Positions 56,838 to 64,000 of a stretch of DNA of 64,000 nt are shown here, piece after piece; the stretch's first letter is position 1; every line of letters starts with the position of its first letter. The DNA comes from Shewanella glacialipiscicola (GTDB taxonomy: Bacteria > Pseudomonadota > Gammaproteobacteria > Enterobacterales > Shewanellaceae). The stretch spans positions 1 through 64,000 of the forward strand of contig NZ_JAKILU010000020.1 of the NCBI RefSeq assembly GCF_023283485.1, written 5' to 3'. Made by a program: the position numbers and the translations under genes. The notes beneath the pieces are model-generated. The model was not told where the DNA came from. It saw only the letters and a program-made list of their open reading frames with translations, and did no database searches.

Positions 56838-58016
56838 GTGATTCGATTTCGTTTAGGCTTAGTTATCAACCCATTAGCAGGCCTTGGTGGCAGTGTTGGT
56901 CTTAAAGGTAGTGATGGTGTGGCAGCAGAGGCTCTGGCTTTAGGGGCAGAGCCGAAAGCTGCGATGCGCATGATGCAAGCGCTTGAGGTGATCTGTGATT
57001 ATCGTGATGAAATCGAAGTTATTACTGCATCAGGTAGTATGGGAGAAGATGTCGCTAAAGCGCTGGGGTTTACCACGCAAGTGGTGTATCACACTCCTGA
57101 AAAAACCCAAGCACGAGATACCCAAGCCGTTGTGCGCGCATTGCTGGATGAACCGCTAGATTTACTCCTTTTTGCCGGTGGTGATGGTACCGCTCGCGAT
57201 GTTTATTCTGTGTGTGAACAAGCCGACATTGATGACAAATTACCCGTGCTGGGCGTGCCTGCGGGCGTTAAAATCCATTCTGGCGTTTATGGTATTACGC
57301 CCCATGCGTCAGGCATGGTGGTGAAAATGTTACTCGATGGCGAGCTTGTTAGCTTAATGTCTGCAGATGTGATGGATATCGACGAAGTGGCTTTTCGTCA
57401 AGGCACAGTGCGCGCCAAACGATTTGGTGAACTTTTAGTGCCTGCCGAGCCGCGTTATGTGCAAGCGGTTAAAATGGGCGGTAAAGAAGTCGATGAACTT
57501 GTGTTGGCAGATATTGCCGCTGATGTGATTAATCAAATGGAAGATGAGCTTTACATTATAGGTTCTGGTAGTACCGTTGCCTTTATGATGGAAGAATTAA
57601 AGCTCGATAATACCTTGTTAGGTGTTGATCTTATTCAGCATAAAAAACTTATTGGTAGTGATTTAACCGCCAATGAGTTACTTAAGCTTACCCAAGATAA
57701 GCCGACTAAATTAGTGATCACTTTGATTGGTGGTCAGGGGCATATTTTAGGGCGTGGTAATCAACAGTTGTCGCCTGCGCTTATTAGGCGTATCGGAAAA
57801 GACAATATTATTATCCTTGCTACAAAAACTAAGTTAAAAGCACTTGAAGGACGACCACTAATTGTGGATAGTGGCGACCCTAAATTAGATCGCGAGCTTG
57901 GCGGCTATTACAAAGTGATTACTGGTTACCATGATTACGTGATGTATCAGGTGGCTAATCCAGATTTATTGGCCGCAGCCAATGCGCCCCTAAATTCAGT
58001 ATTAATGGAGAGTTAG
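56838..58016 (+). CDS. ATP-NAD kinase family protein
   Basis: A 392-residue protein with a GTG start at 56838 behind GAGGTAA. The GGDGT motif (LLFAGGDGTARDV) and the following GVPAGVKIHSGVYG segment define the NAD/diacylglycerol-kinase superfamily; a second conserved part is KLVITLIGGQGHILGRGNQQLSP. It is not the house-keeping NadK and is longer than it. Possible substrates are NAD or another polyol; acetoin-type members exist. yfcL follows after 5 nt. Confidence 0.85.
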   Translation: MIRFRLGLVINPLAGLGGSVGLKGSDGVAAEALALGAEPKAAMRMMQALEVICDYRDEIEVITASGSMGEDVAKALGFTTQVVYHTPEKTQARDTQAVVRALLDEPLDLLLFAGGDGTARDVYSVCEQADIDDKLPVLGVPAGVKIHSGVYGITPHASGMVVKMLLDGELVSLMSADVMDIDEVAFRQGTVRAKRFGELLVPAEPRYVQAVKMGGKEVDELVLADIAADVINQMEDELYIIGSGSTVAFMMEELKLDNTLLGVDLIQHKKLIGSDLTANELLKLTQDKPTKLVITLIGGQGHILGRGNQQLSPALIRRIGKDNIIILATKTKLKALEGRPLIVDSGDPKLDRELGGYYKVITGYHDYVMYQVANPDLLAAANAPLNSVLMES

Positions 58017-58021
58017 ATTCA

Positions 58022-58306
58022 ATGTTAGAGCATTACGAAGACGCATTAGAACAGTGGATCGCCAGCGTTGTCAGCCATGGTGATGACGATGCCTTATTTG
58101 CCTGTGGTTATTTACAGGGCCATGTGGCCGTGGTGTTGTCACAACTTGAAGCGCAGGGTGAAACCGATATCGATGCCCTTATGTTGAAAATGACCGATTG
58201 TTTAGCATTGGCGCGCCAAGAATTAAACGATGCTGACTACGCCTTAGTTGAGCAAGCATGGGCACAGTTACACGCTAAGATTATCAGTGAGCTGGATGTA
58301 GCCTAA
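58022..58306 (+). CDS. yfcL: YfcL family protein
   Basis: A 94-residue acidic helical protein (MLEHYEDALEQWIASVVSHGDDDALFACGYLQGH) that matches YfcL of E. coli, which also lies next to mnmC. Function unknown. It lies 5 nt after the kinase-like gene and 5 nt before the methyltransferase, so the three genes form an operon. Confidence 0.85.
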   Translation: MLEHYEDALEQWIASVVSHGDDDALFACGYLQGHVAVVLSQLEAQGETDIDALMLKMTDCLALARQELNDADYALVEQAWAQLHAKIISELDVA

Positions 58307-58311
58307 ATACG

Positions 58312-58974
58312 ATGTTGATTTCAGAACCGCTACAAGTGGCAATAAGTGATGATTTACAAGATGCTAGCGCGGTATTTATCGGTTTAGTTAATCCTAAAAC
58401 GCCGGTTAATGTCGGCGGTATTATGCGCGCATCGGGTTGTTATGGCGTTAACGGCGTATTTTATACTGGTAGACGTTACGAGCTCGCAGCGCGTTCTGGC
58501 GCGGCGCAATATCATGTTGATACTAAAGACGCTGGCGAGCATATTCCGCTCATGGGTGTTAACTCATTATTAGAGTCAATTCCGGCCGATACTAAGCTGA
58601 TTTGTGTGGATTTAGTCGTTGGCGCAACGCCGCTGCCCGATTTTGTCCATCCACCGAAAGCCTTTTATGTGTTTGGCCCTGAAGATGGCACTATTGGCCA
58701 AGACATTATCGATAAAGCCGATGCCGTAGTGTATGTGCCTACGGTTGGTTGTATGAATCTGGCCGCTTCGGTCAATGTGTTGCTATATGACAGATTGGCT
58801 AAATCCCATCGTGAGGCTGCAAACCTATCATTGAATTTAGCTGGTGATGCGCTCATTCGTCAGAGCCGCGATAACAACAATCGCACTCGGGTGAAAGTGC
58901 CTCGAGCACCACGAAAATCTCGACATGTTGAACCAAGCAGTATCGATACATCTATCGTCATTACCGCCGCTTAA
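58312..58974 (+). CDS. SpoU/TrmH-family RNA methyltransferase
   Basis: A 220-residue SPOUT methyltransferase. The N-terminal VNVGGIMRASGCYGVNGVFYTGRR, then FYVFGPEDGTIG, and the knot motif VGCMNLAASVNVLLYDRL are diagnostic of TrmH/SpoU enzymes that make 2'-O-methylated nucleotides. The target (tRNA or rRNA) cannot be told. Last gene of the operon. Confidence 0.88.
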   Translation: MLISEPLQVAISDDLQDASAVFIGLVNPKTPVNVGGIMRASGCYGVNGVFYTGRRYELAARSGAAQYHVDTKDAGEHIPLMGVNSLLESIPADTKLICVDLVVGATPLPDFVHPPKAFYVFGPEDGTIGQDIIDKADAVVYVPTVGCMNLAASVNVLLYDRLAKSHREAANLSLNLAGDALIRQSRDNNNRTRVKVPRAPRKSRHVEPSSIDTSIVITAA

Positions 58975-58996
58975 ATGGTTTACAGAAAAGATGTTA

Positions 58997-59029
58997 TAAA
59001 GGGATTAAGCTAAGGTTTAATCCCTTTTT
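58997..59029 (+). terminator. Terminator after the SpoU methyltransferase gene
   Basis: Stem AAAGGGATTAA / TTAATCCCTTT with an 8-nt loop and following T residues, 23 nt past the stop. It lies before the convergent mnmC gene. Confidence 0.82.
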
Positions 59030-59050
59030 CGTTACAAGACTTTCTTTTTT

Positions 59051-59078
59051 AAGTGACTTGTTCCTTTTCAAGTCACTT
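59051..59078. other. Hairpin between SpoU methyltransferase and mnmC
   Basis: A 10-bp perfect stem (AAGTGACTTG / CAAGTCACTT) with an 8-nt loop. It has no T run downstream on either strand, so it is reported as structure only. Confidence 0.4.
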
Positions 59079-59083
59079 GCCGC

Positions 59084-61189
59084 CTAAAGGGCTTTGCCCT
59101 TGAGTAACTTACGCAGCCACATACGATTAGGGTTAAGTTTACATAAGGTTTTTTTGTCGAGCGGTATTGGCTCGCCGCAAAGCTGCGCCGCAAGGCATTC
59201 GGCAGCTAGTGGCCCTGAACTTAATCCCCGAGAGCCCAATCCGCCGAGAATATACAGCCCTTGATGCACCGGCGCTGGCGTTATTTGCCAGTAGTGTCGA
59301 CTCTCTTTAGTTTGTTGATGTTGCTGATAATCTTTAAAAATTTTTGTTACGTCTGGCGCACACCCCATCATAGGAAAATGATCCCGCGTCACCATTCTCA
59401 CCCCAATGCGGGCATTGTTGTCACTCATATCAATATTTTCAAGCCAGCTCTGGTTGGGATAACTCTCATGCATTTTTGCAAGATTGTCTTGCTGTTCCTG
59501 CGGACAAAAGTCCAGATGTGCAGGATCTTTAACGTAACTGGCACCAAGGCAATGCAGCCCTTCATGGCTCGGCGTTAAATAACCGTTAGCACACAGCACT
59601 GTCGCAAGTTGACTCAATTCAAATTGAGCTGGCACATGGCTGACCTGGCCGCGAAAAGGGCTGATTTGTAATTGATTACTGGCATCAAATTGCGTGAGCT
59701 CTGCGCCATTAGCGAGCACGAGCTGAGCAAAGGGACCAAAACGGCGATTGTCAGTTAATAAATACCAGCCATCGGTTTGGCGCTCAATGTTAAGGATGTC
59801 AGTATTGAGATTGAGTTTGACCTCGGTAAGCTCCATTGCTTTTTGTATGGCGGCCTCGGCATATTCAAATGGGCAAACCCAGCCACCTAAAGGATAAAAA
59901 AAGCCGGGTTTATCAAGCTTAATCTTGGCAATGGCATTGGCTTGCTCGGCATCGACGGCGTAGGCAATCTCCTGTGGCCAATCTTGGCTTTTTATTATTT
60001 TATTCAGTCTTAAATGGCTGCGCTCATCGTGGGCAGTTTGCAGTACACCGCAAAAATCATGGGCAATAGATGTTTGATTTTCGGCGCTAGCAGCGGTAAG
60101 AGATTGCACTCGGCGTCGGCTAAATAAAAATGCCTGTTGGAAAAAACAGCTCAATTCATCATTTTCAGGCGTGAGTAACGGATAAATTGCGCCCTGACGG
60201 TTGCCCGATGCGCCTTGGCCGAGCTGAGCATCTTTACAAAATAGTTGCGTGTCTTGGCCGCGCTCTGCTAAAGACAAGGCTAAATGCGCCGAAGCTAATC
60301 CACCACCAATAATGGCAATTGGGGAGGATATTTCTGAGGATAACATTGGCGCCGTAGGATTAAAGGCATAGACTTTAGCGTCTTGCTGACGCAATACATG
60401 GCGCTCGTGCAATAGTACGGTATCACGATGGTCATTAAGTGGCTTTTTGGAGAAGCTTATATCATCAGTGTTACTGTAATCACGGTTACTGTAATCATTC
60501 ACCTCAAAACCGCAGGTTTTCATGCTATTAAGCGTCGTTTCAGTTAATCCAACACCTGCAATCGTTGAATTGTCATCACTGAGTTTAGCCATTTGCCAGT
60601 AGATTTGAGAATGTAGCAGGTTTTGCAGATGGGGCAGTACTAACCAGTGGTAAATGGGGTGCTGTGGCGAATGGATGAATGAAGAGAGTTGAGTGTGAAT
60701 ATCACCAAAGTGCAAATCAATTGTGATACGACCGTCATCAAAAATAAATCTTTGGCAGCCTATAATAGCCGCAGGCGCAGCATAGAGTAAGCTTTGCGCT
60801 AATGGGTTAAGCTTAGTGTCAAACTTAAATCTGAAGTCTGAATCAAGCTTTAATTCACTGCCTAGTACAGCCATTGATGTGTGTGATTGATCCCAAAGTA
60901 ATTTAAGTTCGTAGGCATTAATGGGGTTGGGTTCGAAGACTTTAAGCAGTAAACGTTGGTTAAGATTGGCTTGTGTGTGCCACCAAGATAACATCTCAAG
61001 TCCGTTACCTAAGCCAATTTGTCCTAGCACGAGCAATTTTTGCTGTGCATTAACCTTAAATATCTGCTGCTGATAAACGCGCAATTTGCTGGCATAGTGC
61101 GCATCAGGGTGATCTGTTGCGGGATAAAGGTTGATTAATTGCTGGTAATCACGCTTAATTTGGCAAGGTTTATCGAGCTCTGCAGTCAA
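59084..61189 (-). CDS. mnmC: MnmC-type bifunctional tRNA mnm5s2U modification protein, methyltransferase half degenerate
   Basis: A 701-residue protein. The C-terminal part (from about 290) is a sound FAD oxidase: IAIIGGGLASAHLALSLAERG, GASGNRQGAIYPLLTPE, ANGAELTQF and GGLGSRGLSSGPL; it should remove the carboxymethyl group from cmnm5s2U34. The N-terminal half (1-260) keeps the overall methyltransferase frame and a GLGNG loop (59-63), but the DGFAP motif of E. coli MnmC, expected at about residues 183-191, is replaced by VLPHLQNL. The first 45 residues also lack the usual DDVYFS segment. So the methyl transfer step may be lost or done by another protein. Confidence 0.9.
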   Translation of the reverse strand: MTAELDKPCQIKRDYQQLINLYPATDHPDAHYASKLRVYQQQIFKVNAQQKLLVLGQIGLGNGLEMLSWWHTQANLNQRLLLKVFEPNPINAYELKLLWDQSHTSMAVLGSELKLDSDFRFKFDTKLNPLAQSLLYAAPAAIIGCQRFIFDDGRITIDLHFGDIHTQLSSFIHSPQHPIYHWLVLPHLQNLLHSQIYWQMAKLSDDNSTIAGVGLTETTLNSMKTCGFEVNDYSNRDYSNTDDISFSKKPLNDHRDTVLLHERHVLRQQDAKVYAFNPTAPMLSSEISSPIAIIGGGLASAHLALSLAERGQDTQLFCKDAQLGQGASGNRQGAIYPLLTPENDELSCFFQQAFLFSRRRVQSLTAASAENQTSIAHDFCGVLQTAHDERSHLRLNKIIKSQDWPQEIAYAVDAEQANAIAKIKLDKPGFFYPLGGWVCPFEYAEAAIQKAMELTEVKLNLNTDILNIERQTDGWYLLTDNRRFGPFAQLVLANGAELTQFDASNQLQISPFRGQVSHVPAQFELSQLATVLCANGYLTPSHEGLHCLGASYVKDPAHLDFCPQEQQDNLAKMHESYPNQSWLENIDMSDNNARIGVRMVTRDHFPMMGCAPDVTKIFKDYQQHQQTKESRHYWQITPAPVHQGLYILGGLGSRGLSSGPLAAECLAAQLCGEPIPLDKKTLCKLNPNRMWLRKLLKGKAL

Positions 61190-61327
61190 AGAAATTTACT
61201 CTCGGTCTCATAATAGGCATTATTTTACGCATCTTTATGGAAAGCTGACCACTTAATTGAGTCAAAACAGATATTATTGGCTCAGCGAAAAGTAGGTACT
61301 GATATGTACACAATGGGTAGCAATAAA

Positions 61328-62539
61328 ATGAAAAGAGTCGTGATCACCGGAATGGGTGTTGTTTCAAGTATCGGTAATAACAAGCAAGAAGTGACCGAGT
61401 CACTGAAAGCGGGCCGCAGTGGTATTACGCATTCCGCTCAATTTGAAGAAATGCAATTACGTAGCCATGTATGGGGAGATATCAAATTAAACCCTGCTGA
61501 GCATATCGATCGTAAAGCACTGCGCTTCATGGGCGATGCTGCGGCTTATGCATACATTGCAATGAAAGAAGCCATTAGCGATGCCAATTTAACGGAAGAG
61601 CAGTATTCAGATCCGCGCGTAGGTTTGATTGTTGGTACTGGCGGTGCATCATCGTCTAACCAAGTACAATCTGCAGATACTCTGCGTGAAAAAGGCGTTA
61701 AACGTGTTGGCCCGTATATTGTGCCACGTATTATGTCGAGCACCGCCAGCGCTTGCTTAGCCACACCGTTTAAAATTAAAGGCATGAACTATTCAATCAG
61801 TTCAGCTTGCGCAACCAGCGCCCACTGTATTGGCCACGCTGCAGAGCTTATCCAAATGGGTAAGCAAGATATGGTATTTGCTGGTGGTGCTGAAGAAGTG
61901 GATTGGACATTGACCATGGGCTTTGATGCTATGGGCGCGCTGTCTACTAAGTACAATGCCACACCTGAAAAAGCTTCGCGTACCTATGATGCCGACCGTG
62001 ATGGTTTTGTTATTTCTGGCGGCGGCGGTATTGTTGTGGTTGAAGAGTTAGAGCACGCTCTGGCTCGCGGCGCAAAAATTTATGCTGAAGTGATTGGTTA
62101 TGGCGCATCGTCAGACGGTTATGACATGGTTGCTCCATCGGGTGAAGGCGCAGTTCGTTGCATGAAATTAGCCATGGCTGATGTCGATACTCCGATTGAT
62201 TACATCAACACTCATGGCACTTCAACGCCAGTCGGCGATATGCGTGAGTTAGAAGCGCTACGTGAAGTGTTCAAAGACCAATGCCCACCTATCGCATCGA
62301 CTAAATCGATGACTGGCCATGCATTAGGTGCTGCAGGTGTGCATGAAGCTATTTACAGCTTGTTGATGATGGAAAACAGCTTTATTGCTCCAAGCATCAA
62401 TATCGATAATCTTGATGAAGCGGCGAAAGGTATGCCAATCGTTAGAGAATATCGCGATGCTGAACTGACTACCGTTATGAGCAACAGTTTTGGTTTTGGT
62501 GGTACAAACGCCACGTTAGTGATGCGAAAATTTAAATAA
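61328..62539 (+). CDS. fabB: Beta-ketoacyl-ACP synthase I
   Basis: A 403-residue condensing enzyme required for unsaturated fatty acid synthesis. The Cys nucleophile is in [12 protein letters not shown]; the two His residues are in [10 protein letters not shown] and [12 protein letters not shown]. The start [18 protein letters not shown] equals the E. coli FabB start. The frame opens at TTG 61277; ATG 61304 has AGG upstream, but the ATG at 61328 is preferred from homology. Confidence 0.96.
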   Translation: MKRVVITGMGVVSSIGNNKQEVTESLKAGRSGITHSAQFEEMQLRSHVWGDIKLNPAEHIDRKALRFMGDAAAYAYIAMKEAISDANLTEEQYSDPRVGLIVGTGGASSSNQVQSADTLREKGVKRVGPYIVPRIMSSTASACLATPFKIKGMNYSISSACATSAHCIGHAAELIQMGKQDMVFAGGAEEVDWTLTMGFDAMGALSTKYNATPEKASRTYDADRDGFVISGGGGIVVVEELEHALARGAKIYAEVIGYGASSDGYDMVAPSGEGAVRCMKLAMADVDTPIDYINTHGTSTPVGDMRELEALREVFKDQCPPIASTKSMTGHALGAAGVHEAIYSLLMMENSFIAPSINIDNLDEAAKGMPIVREYRDAELTTVMSNSFGFGGTNATLVMRKFK

Positions 62540-62559
62540 GTTTGTTTATCTAGCAGTAT

Positions 62560-62586
62560 AAAAAGGAAGCTTCGGCTTCCTTTTTT
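62560..62586 (+). terminator. Terminator after fabB
   Basis: Stem GGAAGC, loop TTCG, stem GCTTCC, then six T residues, 22 nt past the fabB stop. Confidence 0.93.
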
Positions 62587-62698
62587 GTTGGTGCTTTTTG
62601 CGAACCTGTTGCATCGGCAAGGATTTATCTCTTAAGTCTTGTTAGAATACCAAGCATCTTGATGCCTTCCTTTGCCACATTTTTAGAATCAGGTGCCT

Positions 62699-63829
62699 AT
62701 GAAAATTTTAGTCGATGAAAATATGCCCTACGCTACGGCTCTGTTTAGCGACATGGGTGAGGTTATTCCGTTCAATGGTCGCAGCTTAACGGCTGCGCAA
62801 GTGCGCGATGCTGATGTGTTGCTAGTGCGCTCGATAACTAACGTTAATGCGGAGTTGCTCGCGGGTAATCATCAACTGAAATTTGTGGGCAGTGCCACTA
62901 TTGGCACTGACCATGTGGATTTAGCTTACCTCGCAAAGTGCAACATTCCCTTTTCCAATGCGCCGGGTTGTAATGCCACCGCCGTCGGTGAATTTGCTTT
63001 TATTGCTATGCTGGAATTAGCGCAGCGTGTTAACTCACCACTGAAAGGAAAAGTGGTCGGTATCGTTGGTGCGGGTAATACCGGAACTGCAACGGCAAAA
63101 TGTTTACAAGCCTATGGTATTAAAGTGTTACTTAATGACCCCATCAAAGCTGCGGAGGGCGACCCACGCAGTTTTGTCAGTTTAGATACCATCATGGCGC
63201 AGGCAGATATTATCAGTTTACATGTGCCTATTACGCGCACGGGTGAGCACAAGACCAAGCATTTATTCGATGAGGCGCGTTTAAGCGCGCTAAAGCCAAA
63301 TACGTGGCTAGTTAATTGCTGCCGTGGTGATGTGATTGATAATCAAGCACTTATTAAGGTTAAGCAAAAACGTACGGATCTTAAATTAGTGCTCGATGTG
63401 TGGGAAGGTGAGCCTAAACCCTTGCCAGAACTGGTAAAGCTTGCAGAGTTCGCCACACCGCATATCGCAGGTTACAGTTTAGAAGGTAAGGCGCGCGGCA
63501 CTTTTATGCTTTATCAAAAACTGTCTCTGTTACTTAATCTTCCTGCGGATAAAAGTCTTATCGATTTATTGCCGACCTTCAATATTAAGGAAGTCGAGTT
63601 TATGACGGCGCCGAATGAAAAAGCCTTATTACAACTTGCGCGCTTTGTTTATGATTTGCGCGACGATGACCTGATATTCAGAAATACATTCTTAAATGAG
63701 AATGGCTTTGACATTATGAGAAAAAATCACCTACATCGACGCGAATTTAGTGCATTGGCACTGGCTTATAACAACCTATCTGATGTAAATTGGTTATCCA
63801 ATTTAGGTTTTTCAGGAGTCGGTCAGTAG
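62699..63829 (+). CDS. pdxB: Erythronate-4-phosphate dehydrogenase
   Basis: A 376-residue D-isomer-specific 2-hydroxyacid dehydrogenase of the vitamin B6 pathway. It has [12 protein letters not shown] at the start, the NAD loop [14 protein letters not shown], and [14 protein letters not shown] and DVWEGEPKP in the catalytic part, with the His in [12 protein letters not shown]. The C-terminal dimer domain of PdxB is present. The frame opens at GTG 62693; the ATG at 62699 with AGG at 6-nt spacing is better. It is followed by an asd/usg-type gene 2 nt on. Confidence 0.96.
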   Translation: MKILVDENMPYATALFSDMGEVIPFNGRSLTAAQVRDADVLLVRSITNVNAELLAGNHQLKFVGSATIGTDHVDLAYLAKCNIPFSNAPGCNATAVGEFAFIAMLELAQRVNSPLKGKVVGIVGAGNTGTATAKCLQAYGIKVLLNDPIKAAEGDPRSFVSLDTIMAQADIISLHVPITRTGEHKTKHLFDEARLSALKPNTWLVNCCRGDVIDNQALIKVKQKRTDLKLVLDVWEGEPKPLPELVKLAEFATPHIAGYSLEGKARGTFMLYQKLSLLLNLPADKSLIDLLPTFNIKEVEFMTAPNEKALLQLARFVYDLRDDDLIFRNTFLNENGFDIMRKNHLHRREFSALALAYNNLSDVNWLSNLGFSGVGQ

Positions 63830-63831
63830 CC

Positions 63832-64000
63832 ATGTCACAGGAATTTAATGTTGTCGTTTTAGGTGCATCGGGCGCAGTGGGTCAAACTATGATAGAGATC
63901 CTCGAAGAGCGTAATTTCCCGATTGCCAATTTGTACCCTTTAGCCAGTAGCCGCAGCGCCGGTGAAACGGTCAGCTTCCATGGCAAACAAATTACCATTC
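63832..64000 (+). CDS. Aspartate-semialdehyde dehydrogenase family protein (Asd/Usg-1 type), partial
   Basis: The first 56 codons only; the window edge cuts the gene. The product begins MSQEFNVVVLGASGAVGQ, the NADP-binding GASGAVG loop of the aspartate-semialdehyde dehydrogenase family, and continues NFPIANLYPLASSRSAG. In E. coli the gene after pdxB is usg, a family member of unknown activity; Shewanella genomes often annotate this gene as a second asd. The catalytic Cys is outside the window. Confidence 0.85.
   Translation, partial: MSQEFNVVVLGASGAVGQTMIEILEERNFPIANLYPLASSRSAGETVSFHGKQITI

Noticed and set aside
59051..59078. Second terminator before mnmC
   Set aside because: The hairpin has no T run after it on either strand.
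61190..61327. FadR or FabR operator before fabB
   Set aside because: Only a half-site (minus strand TGGTCAG) was found; the other half does not fit.

Overview
The window is chromosomal DNA of a gammaproteobacterium, almost certainly a Shewanella. This rests on the gene set and order (fadI-fadJ, mnmC, fabB, pdxB and queA-tgt-yajC-secD-secF in the arrangement I know from that genus), moderate GC content, and near-identical motifs of Shewanella-type housekeeping enzymes. No tRNA, rRNA or CRISPR array was found. The only transposase trace is a truncated IS630-type C-terminus at the left edge. Two families of short inverted-repeat elements (MITE-like) lie between genes.

Layout. 0-10 kb: an ABC exporter, an alkylation-repair pair (Ada/AraC/AlkA fusion and ogt), a DEAD-box RNA helicase, a small tyrosine phosphatase, cheV, the serine/threonine symporter sstT, and a CIA30-family gene. 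10-21 kb: an orphan gene behind an 850-bp leader with a CRP/FNR-type palindrome, rluA-like and acpH, then the queuosine/secretion run queA-tgt-yajC-secD-secF, a DUF2007 protein, a rhodanese, a siroheme-synthase N-domain protein and yaeQ. 21-27 kb: a minus-strand rhodanese / DUF2892 / RND permease / membrane-fusion operon and a SIMPL-domain protein. 27-32 kb: fadL, putP and an ECF sigma/anti-sigma pair. 32-39 kb: the complete moxR-bat operon (MoxR, DUF58, DUF4381, BatA, BatB-TPR, BatD). 39.6-43 kb: fadI-fadJ. 43-49 kb: a lineage-specific, partly AT-rich block. 49-64 kb: an M16 protease, sixA, smrB/prmB, aroC, an MFS carrier, an NAD-kinase-like gene, yfcL, a SpoU methyltransferase, mnmC, fabB, pdxB and the start of an asd/usg gene.

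How the genes fit together. fadL (import of long-chain fatty acids) and fadIJ (beta-oxidation) both carry strong FadR-type operators (28947-28963 and 39499-39515), so uptake and degradation look co-regulated. The right-hand half is a stretched version of the E. coli fadL-fadIJ-sixA-smrB-prmB-aroC-yfcL-mnmC-fabB-pdxB-usg neighbourhood. The block between fadJ and the M16 protease is therefore an insertion relative to that order.

The most unusual content is in that insertion. A two-gene minus-strand unit encodes a secreted 147-residue protein made of eight GHPAVKF-type 13-residue repeats. Only 26 nt later comes a 38-residue peptide ending in Gly-Trp-Trp-Asn with a strong ribosome binding site. 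The unit has a good sigma-54-type promoter in front and a 16-bp-stem terminator behind. Upstream lies a 1419-residue beta-propeller/PAS/GGDEF/EAL sensor. I recognise neither peptide; this is the best candidate here for an undescribed system.
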